From Vibrio sp. CDRSL-10 TSBA (GTDB lineage Bacteria; Pseudomonadota; Gammaproteobacteria; Enterobacterales; Vibrionaceae), in assembly GCA_039696685.1 (NCBI GenBank), contig CP155566.1:186001-250000 (forward strand): 64,000 nt of DNA. Reading direction: 5' to 3'. Position 1 is the first letter of the stretch, and each line of letters opens with the position of its first letter. Shown here one piece after another: positions 41,056-54,217 of the stretch. The notes under the pieces are model-generated. The model was not told the DNA's origin. It was given only the letters and a program-made list of their open reading frames with translations, and did no database searches. Position numbers and translations under genes: made by a program.

Positions 41056-41083
41056 TTGCGCCATTTTAAAACCTCCCTATAAT
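41056..41083 (+). promoter_or_regulatory. rrn promoter P1
   Basis: TTGCGC and TATAAT with a 16-base spacer, followed by a GC-rich discriminator (GCCGCC), the mark of promoters under ppGpp control. The start lies about 360 bases upstream of the 16S gene. AT-rich sequence just upstream could act as an UP element. Confidence 0.75.
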
Positions 41084-41171
41084 GCCGCCTCACTGACACG
41101 GCAGACGCCACAAGGCTTCAGCGCTGGTCAGCGAGGTAAAAAGCTTCTGAGAAATAAATTTGAAAAAGTGT

Positions 41172-41199
41172 TTGACTCTTCAAATTAACTCGCTAGAAT
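41172..41199 (+). promoter_or_regulatory. rrn promoter P2
   Basis: TTGACT and TAGAAT with a 16-base spacer and a GC-rich discriminator (GCACCTCCGC), about 116 bases downstream of P1, as in other rrn operons. Confidence 0.75.
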
Positions 41200-41237
41200 G
41201 CACCTCCGCTTTGAGAGAAAAGCTTCTCGAAAAGCAC

Positions 41238-41249
41238 GCTCTTTAACAA
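41238..41249 (+). promoter_or_regulatory. boxA antitermination site of the rrn leader
   Basis: GCTCTTTAACAA is the canonical boxA that recruits NusB/NusE so that RNA polymerase resists Rho. A second copy lies in the 16S-23S spacer. Confidence 0.85.
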
Positions 41250-41452
41250 TATAAACCTATCAATCTGTGTGGGCACTCGTTGATGATAATCGAAGATGAT
41301 TCTAAAGAATCAACTTAGGTATCAATGAACTGAGTGACCAATCGATACTTCGGTATCGGCACAGTCAATTCATTATCGTTCTGTTGGAACGATAATAGCT
41401 TTGAATTACTAAGGTAATTTGAAGTCAGTATTCATTGAGCCGACAAAATCTT

Positions 41453-43006
<1,554 letters not shown>

Positions 43007-43191
43007 TACGAATGATTATTGCGATGAGTGTTCACACAGATTGATGGTTTATAAAAAAGAGATGATAACGAAGAGATTTTTGTTTAAATCGAGGCGCACA
43101 ACTGGCGAGTGAAGGCGCATACATAAGTATGTAACTGAGCGAGAACAGGCAGTGCAACGAAGAGTTAAGCAAAAAGATCAAGTTAGACTGT

Positions 43192-43267
43192 GTCCCGTTC
43201 GTCTAGAGGCCTAGGACACCGCCCTTTCACGGCGGTAACAGGGGTTCGACTCCCCTACGGGATACCA
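43192..43267 (+). tRNA. tRNA-Glu (TTC)
   Basis: A 76-base cloverleaf in the 16S-23S spacer with anticodon TTC in CCCTTTCACGG, T-loop GTTCGAC and encoded CCA. The acceptor arms GTCCCGT/ACGGGAT pair fully. It is the only tRNA in this spacer. Confidence 0.96.
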
Positions 43268-43644
43268 CTTTCGCTTTATACTGCGTTAAATTGTTCGTCG
43301 TGTATGATTATACACGTCCTCTCAATTTGCCTTGTCTAAAACGAAAGTCATCATCAAAGCGTTTTTATTAAGAACTCTTGAATGATGTTTATTCAACATC
43401 TGCTCTTTAACAATTTGGAAAGCTGACAAAACAAACTTTATTCCTTGTGAATAAGATTTGTTTGTAAAGTTCTCAATGTATTCCTTAGTGGAATACACCA
43501 ACAACACATTCAAGTGTGCTTGGTAGAAACTTGTTTAACAAGTTTCAAAATTGAGTCCGGCAAAATCAAGTCTGCATCATGTTTAAATAATTGCAGACAA
43601 ACTTGGTGACTTGTTCATCAACTCGAAACTCCTTCGGGTTGTAT
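43268..43644 (+). other. Distal 16S-23S spacer with second boxA
   Basis: About 377 bases with processing stems. BoxA TGCTCTTTAACA is at 43401-43412. The stretch just before the 23S gene pairs with sequence after its 3' end (tracts such as TTGAGTCC upstream and GGACTCAA downstream) to form the RNase III stem. No gene is present. Confidence 0.65.
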
Positions 43645-46534
<2,890 letters not shown>

Positions 46535-46621
46535 ACAACACCCAAGGGGTTTTGATTGGACTCAATGCAAGTACATTGAATGTGTATGAGAACTTAAACA
46601 GCTTTCCAGATTTTAAAATTT

Positions 46622-46741
46622 TGCTTGGCGACCATAGCGTTTTGGACCCACCTGATTCCATTCCGAACTCAGAAGTGAAACGAAACAGCGTCGATGGTAG
46701 TGTGGGGCTTCCCCATGTGAGAGTAGAACATCGCCAGGCTT
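46622..46741 (+). rRNA. rrf: 5S ribosomal RNA
   Basis: A 120-base gene from TGCTTGGCGACCATAGCG to ATCGCCAGGCT with the conserved CCGAACTCAGAAGTGAAACG core. It ends the rrn operon ahead of tRNA-Asp. Confidence 0.95.
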
Positions 46742-46823
46742 TAATTTCTTGCTTCAGATTGGCCACTTTTAAGGAATAACCTGAAAGCAAAAACGAGAAA
46801 AGACTTGATAGTCTGACCAATGC

Positions 46824-46900
46824 GGAGCGGTAGTTCAGTTGGTTAGAATACCGGCCTGTCACGCCGGGGGTCGCGGGTTCGAGTCCCGTCCGCTCCGCCA
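46824..46900 (+). tRNA. tRNA-Asp (GTC)
   Basis: A 77-base cloverleaf with anticodon GTC in GGCCTGTCACGCC, arms GGAGCGG/CCGCTCC and encoded CCA, cotranscribed at the end of the rrn operon. Confidence 0.96.
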
Positions 46901-46910
46901 CTTATTTACA

Positions 46911-46938
46911 AAAACCCAGTCTTACGACTGGGTTTTTT
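46911..46938 (+). terminator. Terminator of the rrn operon
   Basis: A ten-base perfect stem (AAAACCCAGT/ACTGGGTTTT) with six T directly after tRNA-Asp. Confidence 0.92.
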
Positions 46939-46944
46939 GTTTTC

Positions 46945-47036
46945 TGGGGTAGGCAGTTTTTCGCCCTTCGGCCGAACGAGTCCCGGACGTGCGCGTCTCC
47001 GATGGGGCGCCAGCCCGGCCGTCCGCCACTTCCTTA
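46945..47036. other. GC-rich segment with a tRNA-3'-end-like sequence
   Basis: Between the rrn terminator and the IS fragment lies a GC-rich stretch with GAACGAGTCCCGG and, further on, GTCCGCCACTT. These resemble the T-arm and the acceptor end plus flank of the tRNA-Asp 100 bases upstream (TTCGAGTCCCG, TCCGCCACTT). It does not fold as a full tRNA. It may be a decayed tRNA end left by recombination between rrn operons. Confidence 0.35.
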
Positions 47037-47236
47037 TACCAATCGCACTAATTTTATGATCTAATATCAGCTTCAATAGGAGCTGATATGACGACCCCTG
47101 ACTTCCCAAAACTTATTCGTGAAACATCCGATGCTAGGATGCGTACGAGACTTCTTGCTATATCTCATTTCGTGGATGGAAAAAGCCGCACTCAGATCGC
47201 CAAATATTTAAAAGCCAGCCGTACCAGTATCAATAA
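47037..47236 (+). repeat. Truncated left end of the IS630-family element
   Basis: Exactly 200 bases that recur from 47237 with a single difference near the left tip (CGCACT here, CGTACT in the full copy). It holds the left inverted repeat, the transposase promoter and ribosome site, and the first 50 codons of the transposase from an ATG at 47088. That frame then runs into the next copy and stops at 47264. It is a tandem partial copy and not a second working element. Confidence 0.93.
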
Positions 47237-48330
47237 TACCAATCGTACTAATTTTATGATCTAATATCAGCTTCAATAGGAGCTGATATGACGACCCCTG
47301 ACTTCCCAAAACTTATTCGTGAAACATCCGATGCTAGGATGCGTACGAGACTTCTTGCTATATCTCATTTCGTGGATGGAAAAAGCCGCACTCAGATCGC
47401 CAAATATTTAAAAGCCAGCCGTACCAGTATCAATAACTGGGTTGCGGCTTATTTAAAGAATGGTGTTGAAGGCTTGGTAGAAAAGCAGCATACAGGCCGT
47501 CCTCCACGACTGACTGAAGACCAGCTATCTCAGTTAAAGCTGTACATCACTTCCAATGCGATTAAGCCTGAAGGTGGAAGACTACAGGGGACAGATATTA
47601 TTGAATTCATCCATGAGGAATTTGGCCTATCGTACAGCTTATCAGGCATCTATAAGATATTGAGAAAACTTGATTTAGTTTGGATAACAACGCGTTCAAA
47701 GCACCCAAAGCAATCTGCAGAAGCGCAAGAAGCTTTTAAAAAAATTCCCAATAGAAACGATCCTTAAGATCCCAGGACATGTTGCTTTAAAAGACGTTCA
47801 AATCTGGTTTCAAGATGAAGCCAGATTTGGCCAGCGCAACACAACAACCCGAATATGGGCAGAAAAAGGGACTCGTCCCAGAGCGGTACAACAACAGCAA
47901 TTTGAGTATGCGTACCTATTTGGAGCGGTGTGCATTAATACCGGAGAAACTGAAGCTATTGTTGTTCCGATGAGCAACATGGAAGCAATGAAAGAGCAAC
48001 TCAGGCTCATTTCTCAATCAACACCCGCAGACAAACATGCTGTCGTCATCATGGATCAAGCCAGTTGGCATCAAAGTTATCTTGCTGATTCATTCAAGAA
48101 ACCTGACTGTCATTCATATACCGCCCTATTCACCGGAACTCAACCCAATAGAGCAGGTATGGAGTTGGTTACGTCAGAACGAAATAGCCAATAGGTGTTT
48201 TGAATGTTACGACGATATTGTCGACAAGCTGTGTAGTGCTTGGAATCGTTTTTGTGCAGACAAAAGCAGAGTCATTTCGCTCTGCTTTAGAGATTGGACT
48301 ATATTGACCAGTTAATTAGTGTGATTGGTA
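47237..48330 (+). mobile_element. IS630-family insertion sequence
   Basis: About 1.09 kb with terminal inverted repeats: the left tip CCAATCGTACTAATT and the right tip reading CCAATCACACTAATT on the other strand. TA flanks both tips, the target duplication usual for IS630/Tc1-like elements. It carries one transposase gene. The element lies downstream of the rrn terminator and before pssA, in non-coding sequence. Confidence 0.9.
47288..48315 (+). CDS. IS630-family transposase, frame broken twice at 47755-47757 and 48099-48101
   Basis: The repaired frame gives about 341 residues. An N-terminal helix-turn-helix (KSRTQIAKYLKASRTSINNW, about 32-51) binds the inverted repeats. The DDE catalytic triad lies in IWFQDEARFGQ, VVIMDQASWHQS and ELNPIEQVWSWLR. 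Removing one A from TAGAAACG gives PNRTILKIPGHVAL, and one from AAGAAACC gives FKNLTVIHIPPYSPELN. Both joins make family-consistent sequence. As written the enzyme is dead, but the breaks share the signature of those in essential genes, so the element may be active. Confidence 0.88.
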
Positions 48331-48396
48331 TTATCTATATCAGTCAATATCGAGACCAGAATATCTTGTATATTCTCAGGTTATTGATTTTAAGTT

Positions 48397-48445
48397 CTAG
48401 ACCCTAGACCCTAGACCCTAGACCCTAGACCCTAGACCCTAGACC
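48397..48445. repeat. Seven tandem copies of the heptamer CTAGACC
   Basis: Seven perfect head-to-tail units of CTAGACC, followed by an imperfect eighth start. It lies between the IS right end and the pssA terminator, outside any gene. Each unit contains the rare tetramer CTAG. Its look recalls telomere-type repeats, but a role is not evident; copy number may vary by slippage. Confidence 0.95.
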
Positions 48446-48449
48446 CTTA

Positions 48450-48479
48450 CAAAAAAGCCCCGGCACTAGGCCAGGGCTG
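48450..48479 (-). terminator. Terminator of pssA
   Basis: The stem AGCCCTGGCC/GGCCGGGGCT-type pairing read on the minus strand is followed by six T, 27 bases after the pssA stop. Confidence 0.85.
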
Positions 48480-48505
48480 TTTATTACGTGATATGCAGGT
48501 GCAGG

Positions 48506-49846
48506 TTAGAGAATCTGCTTCAGTACCCGGTCTGCTTTGAGGCGCATAATCTTACGGATCAGGCGTTGGACCGGCTCTGGGTAGTTTTCCATCTTCTCGA
48601 TCTGCTTATAGGTACACACCAGCTGAGTATGTTGCAGGATGTTTTCAATCTCCTGCTCAAAGCGCTCATTCAGGTGATGGTGATCATCGGTGATCAGCAG
48701 AGCGTTCTCCAGATCCAGCTTCCACGCACGTGGATTGAGGTTATTCCCGGTCAGCAGCATATAACGTTTATCGATCCAGATCCCTTTGAGGTGGAAGCTG
48801 TTATCACCGTCTTTCCACAGGTGAATCGACAGGTTACGGCTGGCGATATTGGCCTCGTTCAGCTTGGCAAAGCGGCGCAGGTTAAGTTCATACAGATAAG
48901 GCAGACCACCGATGGTCTTGAACCCTTGCTCTGGCGGAATGTAAAAGTCATTCGCGGTTTTATCACCCACCACGATATGTACCTTCACGCCACGACGAAT
49001 CGCTTTACGTACCTCTTTCGCCACTCCGCGCGGGAAATTGAAGTAAGGGGTACAAATGAAGATTTCTTCTTTCGCCTGAGCGATGAGCTGCACTATGTAC
49101 TGATTCAGGCGGTTGCGGCGTTTACCGATACCAACCAGTGGCGTTACGCCAATCTGCTGTTCTGAGACTGTTTCCGGCTCAAATTCGTAGCTTGCCTGGG
49201 TTAGCGAAGCACGGAACTGACGAATATCGGTTTTAATCTCTTTGGTGCTTGGTTTACTGTTGCATGCCAAATCATTGACTGCAGGGTGTTCCAACATCTG
49301 TTGCTGGATAAACTTCACCATGCTGTCAGCCAGGGTTTTGTTTTCGAACGTATGGTAGCGGTCAAAACGATAACGCTCTTTCTTGTTCAGATAGACGTTA
49401 TTCAGGCTGGCACCACTGTAGATCACCTCATCATCAATGATGAAGCCCTTGAGGTGCAGAACACCGAACACTTCTCTGCCCCGCACCGGAATACCGTAGA
49501 CCGGGATACAGTGGTCATATTGCTGTTTGAAAGACTTGTACATCGCCGCATTACCTTCTGAGGTCGCGGCACCTATCAGGCCACGTTGGGCGCGATGCCA
49601 GTCTACACAAATACTGATTTGCAACCCGGGGTTGCGCTGCTTCGCTTCATACAGCTCAGTGAGAATTTCACGTCCAGCCTCGTCGTCCTCAAGGTAGAGA
49701 GCCACGATATAAATGCGTTTGCTCGCCTGACGAATCGACTCAATCAGATGAGTACGAAATTCCTCGGCTGAGAACAAAATACCAAACTTATCCGGATCTT
49801 GCGCAATAGTGGGTAGCTGTTCGAATGGATTTCTACGAGCAATCAT
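48506..49846 (-). CDS. pssA: Phosphatidylserine synthase (CDP-diacylglycerol-serine type, PLD superfamily)
   Basis: An intact 446-residue protein (451 in E. coli PssA). It makes phosphatidylserine, the precursor of phosphatidylethanolamine, from CDP-diacylglycerol and serine, as a peripheral membrane enzyme. Two HKD-type motifs are visible: VLHLKGFIIDDEVIYSGASL (about 131-150) and SFHLKGIWIDKRYMLLTGNN (about 351-370). The C-terminus is basic (RLIRKIMRLKADRVLKQIL), suited to binding anionic membranes. It is transcribed leftward, perhaps after the GNAT gene 89 bases upstream. Confidence 0.94.
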   Translation of the reverse strand: MIARRNPFEQLPTIAQDPDKFGILFSAEEFRTHLIESIRQASKRIYIVALYLEDDEAGREILTELYEAKQRNPGLQISICVDWHRAQRGLIGAATSEGNAAMYKSFKQQYDHCIPVYGIPVRGREVFGVLHLKGFIIDDEVIYSGASLNNVYLNKKERYRFDRYHTFENKTLADSMVKFIQQQMLEHPAVNDLACNSKPSTKEIKTDIRQFRASLTQASYEFEPETVSEQQIGVTPLVGIGKRRNRLNQYIVQLIAQAKEEIFICTPYFNFPRGVAKEVRKAIRRGVKVHIVVGDKTANDFYIPPEQGFKTIGGLPYLYELNLRRFAKLNEANIASRNLSIHLWKDGDNSFHLKGIWIDKRYMLLTGNNLNPRAWKLDLENALLITDDHHHLNERFEQEIENILQHTQLVCTYKQIEKMENYPEPVQRLIRKIMRLKADRVLKQIL

Positions 49847-49935
49847 AGGGATGCTTTACCTTACGTATGTGCAAAATTGCGATCAGAGCATATTACCAAA
49901 AGTGAATGAACAATGGCTAGGAAAGAGGACAATTC

Positions 49936-50370
49936 TTACCTGAACTCTGGAATGAATTGCATTGGAATGAGATCTTTACCACTCGCACTGTAACGCTGGA
50001 ACAGACCGAGCAGCGCGGCCGGCAACTGGCTGGAATCAATGGTTTTAAACGCGGCTTGCTGATAGAAACGCTCAAGATGTGAGTATGCAAAACAGTAATC
50101 CTTGTCCTGTAGTACGTTCTGCTGACAATAACTCAGCAGCTGAGAGCCTATCTTGTCACCGCGCAGGCTGCTGTCTACGACCATGCCGGTCAGCAAACGG
50201 TACTGGGCAACCTGACGAAAGCGTACGATGGCTTTCATGCCCTGTTCAGTGTAGCCGCCGATCATCAGTTCATCGCTTTTTGGCTTGGTGCCCGGGTAGT
50301 GCTGTTTGTAAAAACGCTTTACCAGAGGCAACTTTATCGGGTCTATGTGTTCAAAGTGCAGAGTCGGCAT
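49936..50370 (-). CDS. GNAT-family N-acetyltransferase
   Basis: A 144-residue protein from the ATG at 50370 (MPTLHFEHIDPIKLPLVKRF); codons further upstream overlap murB and are not used. It has a GNAT-like core with VVDSSLRGDKIGSQLLSYCQ (about 75-94), where R-G-D-K-I-G-S stands for the acetyl-CoA pyrophosphate loop, then YCFAYSHLERFYQQAAFKTI. The substrate is unknown. It diverges from murB with only 65 bases between them. Confidence 0.82.
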   Translation of the reverse strand: MPTLHFEHIDPIKLPLVKRFYKQHYPGTKPKSDELMIGGYTEQGMKAIVRFRQVAQYRLLTGMVVDSSLRGDKIGSQLLSYCQQNVLQDKDYCFAYSHLERFYQQAAFKTIDSSQLPAALLGLFQRYSASGKDLIPMQFIPEFR

Positions 50371-50435
50371 TTGTATCTGTCTTAAAAGTGCATCTGTTGT
50401 AGAATGACCCAAGTTTAGTTTATCCAAAGAATCCC

Positions 50436-51476
50436 ATGCAATTACATCTCGACGCGAATTTAAAGCCGTACCATACCTTCGCCATCGATCAGTCTTGTCG
50501 ATCTCTGGCTGTGATTGAGTCGGTTCAGGACCTGATTTCCATTTATCAAACCGAGCAGTGGCAACACACGCCAAAACTGATGCTGGGTAAGGGGAGTAAT
50601 ATTCTGTTTACTGCGCCTTATCAGGGCCTGGTAATGGTGAACCAGTTATCCGGCATCGACCACACTCAGGATGCTGAGTTTCATTACCTGCATGTCCATG
50701 GCGGTGAAGACTGGCCGCAATTGGTGGCCTGGTGTATGGAGCAGGGGGTGTACGGACTGGAAAATCTGGCTTTGATTCCGGGCTGTGCCGGTTCGGCGCC
50801 GATTCAGAATATTGGCGCTTATGGGGTCGAATTTAAGGATGTGTGTGATTACGTCGATTACTTATGTCTGGATACCCTGACGGTACAACGTCTGACCGCT
50901 GAACAGTGTCAGTTCGGTTATCGTGACTCTATTTTCAAGCACGGTTTATATAACAAGGCGATTGTGGTGGCTGTCGGACTTAAGCTGGCCAAGAATTGGC
51001 AGCCGGTCTCTTCCTATGGTCCGCTGAGAGCGCTGGCGCAGCCCTGCAGTGCTGAAGCGATATACCAGTGTGTGTGTCAGACCCGGCTCGATAAACTGCC
51101 GGACCCACGTGAAGTCGGTAATGCTGGCAGCTTTTTCAAAAACCCGGTGATAAGCCAGGCACAATATGAGCAGTTGGTGGCTGAATTTCCCCACATGGTG
51201 GCTTATCCGGTCAGTGACGGCATGAAAATCGCGGCCGGTTGGCTTATCGACAGTGCCGGCCTCAAAGGCACTCGTGTCGGTGGTGCTCAGGTACACAGTA
51301 AACAGGCTTTGGTGCTGATTAATGCGGATAAAGCCACTGCGCGGGATGTGATTGAACTGGCGGCATTGGTTCGTCAGAGTGTACAGGACAAATATGGCAT
51401 TACCCTGGAGCATGAAGTGCGCTTTATCGGCGTACAAGGGGAGACCAACCTAACTGAAATACTGGAGCAAGCGTAG
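50436..51476 (+). CDS. murB: UDP-N-acetylenolpyruvoylglucosamine reductase
   Basis: A 346-residue type I MurB (342 in E. coli) that reduces the enolpyruvyl group to make UDP-MurNAc for peptidoglycan. FAD-binding segments are LMLGKGSNILFT (about 48-59) and LIPGCAGSAPIQNIGAYGVE. Catalytic residues fall in GYRDSIFK (about 160) and the proton-donor Ser in GNAGSFFKNP (about 230), with a late Glu in LEHEVRFIG. Its stop overlaps the GTG start of birA by one base, as in the conserved murB-birA operon. Confidence 0.95.
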   Translation: MQLHLDANLKPYHTFAIDQSCRSLAVIESVQDLISIYQTEQWQHTPKLMLGKGSNILFTAPYQGLVMVNQLSGIDHTQDAEFHYLHVHGGEDWPQLVAWCMEQGVYGLENLALIPGCAGSAPIQNIGAYGVEFKDVCDYVDYLCLDTLTVQRLTAEQCQFGYRDSIFKHGLYNKAIVVAVGLKLAKNWQPVSSYGPLRALAQPCSAEAIYQCVCQTRLDKLPDPREVGNAGSFFKNPVISQAQYEQLVAEFPHMVAYPVSDGMKIAAGWLIDSAGLKGTRVGGAQVHSKQALVLINADKATARDVIELAALVRQSVQDKYGITLEHEVRFIGVQGETNLTEILEQA

Positions 51477-52438
51477 TGAAAGAGCATAGTGTAAAGCTGA
51501 CGTTATTGAAGACCCTGTCAGATGGCGCTTTTCATTCCGGCGAATCATTGGGTGAGCAGCTTGGTATGAGCCGTGCGGCCATCAGTAAACATATCCAGGG
51601 GATCCAGGAGTGGGGCGTGGATGTCTTCCGGGTGCAGGGCAAAGGCTATCAGCTGGCCCAGCCGCTGATGATGCTGGAAGAAGCGGCTATTCAGGCGCAG
51701 GTCAGTAATCCGGTTGAGTTGCATCCTATCATCGGATCAACCAATCAGCATTTGATCGATAATCTCGACAATATCGCCTCCGGTACTGTGTGTCTGGCAG
51801 AGTATCAGGCCAGCGGTCGTGGTCGTCGCGGACGGCAGTGGATTTCTCCGTTTGGCTCTAACCTCTACTTTTCCATGTACTGGCGTCTGGAAGCCGGTAT
51901 GGCCGCCGCAATGGGGCTGAGCCTGGTGGTCGGCGTGGCCGTAGTCGAAGCACTGGAAAACATGGGCTTTGATGGGGTGAAGCTCAAGTGGCCGAATGAT
52001 TTGTACTATCAGGATCGTAAACTGGCCGGAATTCTGGTTGAGATGTCCGGACAGGCCGGCGGTGCCGCCCATCTGGTTATCGGTATGGGTATGAATCTGA
52101 TTATGCAGGATCGTGAATCGGCTATCGATCAGCCCTGGGTCAGTTTAGCTGAGGTGATCGGTCAGGATCGTATTGATCGCAACCAATTAGCGATCGCTTT
52201 TATTCAGGCATTGGATAAGGCGCTGCGTGAATATGAGCTGCATGGTATGCAGGACTTCGTTGAACGCTGGAACCGCCTGGATAACTTCATCGGCCGTAAA
52301 GTGAAGCTGATTATGGGTAATAATGAGATCTGCGGTATTGAACGCGGCATCGATGTACACGGTGGTGTGCTGCTGGAAACCGAACAAGGTCTGAAAAGTT
52401 ATGTCGGTGGTGAAATATCACTGCGTAAAGGTGAGTAG
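51476..52438 (+). CDS. birA: Biotin-protein ligase and biotin operon repressor
   Basis: A 320-residue BirA starting at a GTG that shares its G with the murB stop codon. The N-terminal winged helix (about 5-60: SGESLGEQLGMSRAAISKHI) marks it as the repressor type. The ligase domain has the biotinoyl-AMP loop ASGRGRRGRQWISPFGSNLY (about 110-129) and KWPNDLYYQDRKLAGILVEM. A small SH3-like C-terminal domain ends LKSYVGGEISLRKG. It biotinylates AccB, encoded 30 kb to the left. Confidence 0.95.
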   Translation: MKEHSVKLTLLKTLSDGAFHSGESLGEQLGMSRAAISKHIQGIQEWGVDVFRVQGKGYQLAQPLMMLEEAAIQAQVSNPVELHPIIGSTNQHLIDNLDNIASGTVCLAEYQASGRGRRGRQWISPFGSNLYFSMYWRLEAGMAAAMGLSLVVGVAVVEALENMGFDGVKLKWPNDLYYQDRKLAGILVEMSGQAGGAAHLVIGMGMNLIMQDRESAIDQPWVSLAEVIGQDRIDRNQLAIAFIQALDKALREYELHGMQDFVERWNRLDNFIGRKVKLIMGNNEICGIERGIDVHGGVLLETEQGLKSYVGGEISLRKGE

Positions 52439-52490
52439 TCCCGCTTGGTCATAAGCGCGTGGTCTGGCGAGTATAAACCGGACAAGTTAA

Positions 52491-52518
52491 AAAAAAAAGA
52501 GGCATCAGCCTCTTTTTT
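52491..52518. terminator. Bidirectional terminator between birA and coaA
   Basis: A stem AAAAAAGAGGC/GCCTCTTTTTT with A and T runs on both sides between the converging genes. Confidence 0.9.
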
Positions 52519-52572
52519 GTTTATCCGGCGTAAGCAGACTCCGTTTGCTCACCTGGCTTTACTTACCGGGCA

Positions 52573-53496
52573 TTACTTACGCAGCAGTACCCGTTCGACG
52601 GTGTGGTCGATACTTTTACGCAGGATGAGCTGGGCGCGCTCTTTGGTTGGCAGAATGTTTTCTTGCAGGTTTTTACCGTTGATGCTGTGCCAAATCTCTT
52701 TCGCCTTGCTGATCGCTTCCTCTTCACTCAACTGGGTGTAGTGACTGAAATAAGAGCCGGGCTTGGTAAAGGCACCCTGGCGGAACTTCATAAAGCGCTC
52801 GATGTACCATTTTTCAATCATGCTGCTGTCAGCATCGACATAGATTGAAAAGTCGAGAAAATCAGAGATAAAGACCCGATGCGGATCATGCGGGTAATCC
52901 ATACCGCTTTGCAGCACGTTCAACCCTTCAATCAACAGCACATCAGGGCGGTCAACCACCTTTTGTTCATCGGTGATGTCATAGGTCAGATGGGAATAGA
53001 CCGGAGCTGCCACATGCGGTGTGCCGGCTTTGACATCGGAAACAAACTGCACCAGGCGGCGCATATCATAAGACTCGGGAAACCCTTTCTTATGCATGAT
53101 ACCGCGGTCTTTGAGAACCTGGTTCGGGTACAGGAAGCCATCAGTGGTGATCAGTTCGACCTTGGCGTGATTGTCCCAGCGTGACAGCAGCGCTTTCAGC
53201 AGACGGGCGGTAGTACTTTTGCCTACCGCGACACTGCCGGCGATGCCGATGACAAAAGGAGGTGCTTTCTCGGTATTGCTTAAAAACTGATTCAGCACTG
53301 AGTTGCGGCTTTGCCTGGCGGCGACATACAGGTTTAACAGCCTCGCCAGCGGGAGGTAGATCTCGACCGCTTCTTGAATCGTGAGGCTTTCGTTAATGCC
53401 TTGCAGCTCTTGCAGGTCCGCTTCCGACAACGTCATAGGTACAGAATTACGTAACTCTGCCCACTGATGACGAGCAAAAGATAAGTACGGGCTCAT
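52573..53496 (-). CDS. coaA: Type I pantothenate kinase
   Basis: A 307-residue CoaA from the ATG at 53496 ([20 protein letters not shown]). An in-frame extension to 53667 encodes a hydrophobic tail unlike the family and is rejected. The P-loop is [17 protein letters not shown] (about 84-100). Other marks are [20 protein letters not shown] and [16 protein letters not shown]. It phosphorylates pantothenate as the first step of coenzyme A synthesis and is inhibited by CoA in relatives. It diverges from the tRNA-tufB operon, next to birA as in many gammaproteobacteria. Confidence 0.95.
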   Translation of the reverse strand: MSPYLSFARHQWAELRNSVPMTLSEADLQELQGINESLTIQEAVEIYLPLARLLNLYVAARQSRNSVLNQFLSNTEKAPPFVIGIAGSVAVGKSTTARLLKALLSRWDNHAKVELITTDGFLYPNQVLKDRGIMHKKGFPESYDMRRLVQFVSDVKAGTPHVAAPVYSHLTYDITDEQKVVDRPDVLLIEGLNVLQSGMDYPHDPHRVFISDFLDFSIYVDADSSMIEKWYIERFMKFRQGAFTKPGSYFSHYTQLSEEEAISKAKEIWHSINGKNLQENILPTKERAQLILRKSIDHTVERVLLRK

Positions 53497-53661
53497 AAAA
53501 TGCTCAATCGTATAATTAGAATAAGAGAGGGGAACATACAATATGGTGCTGATAAAGCAAATGAGAAAGATGGCATAATTAGCGATTGGCCGGAATTTTG
53601 AATGAAAAACCATCGAATAAACAAAAACGTGGCAATTTTTGATTTTTTTTGAGTTTAAGGG

Positions 53662-53690
53662 TTGCAAGGTGAGAAATCATTCAATAGAAT
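53662..53690 (+). promoter_or_regulatory. Promoter of the tRNA-tufB operon
   Basis: TTGCAA and TAGAAT with a 17-base spacer and a GC-rich discriminator GCGCCCC just after the -10 box, 14 bases before tRNA-Thr. The discriminator is typical of stringent control, as at the rrn promoters in this window. Confidence 0.75.
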
Positions 53691-53703
53691 GCGCCCCACT
53701 TAT

Positions 53704-53779
<76 letters not shown>

Positions 53780-53828
53780 TTTTCTCCTCAAGCCAGGCTT
53801 GATGGTAGTGAAAATGGCGAAAAAATTT

Positions 53829-53913
<85 letters not shown>

Positions 53914-53948
53914 TATTCTTAAGGAAATAGCTCTCAGAGTTACGTGTT

Positions 53949-54023
<75 letters not shown>

Positions 54024-54036
54024 CTCATTTAAGAGT

Positions 54037-54112
<76 letters not shown>

Positions 54113-54217
54113 GCTCTAAGCAAAACTTTCCTTTTGATATATACTTTACTACCGGTAATTTTTGGTTGCGTGGTCATTAATTAAAGCCACCTATATCCGT
54201 ACCTAGAGGGACAACTC

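Noticed and set aside
48397..48445. CRISPR-like array
   Set aside because: The repeat unit is seven bases with no spacers and no cas genes nearby.
53497..53667. N-terminal extension of CoaA
   Set aside because: It would add 57 mostly hydrophobic residues not seen in type I pantothenate kinases. The ATG at 53496 gives the normal 307 residues.
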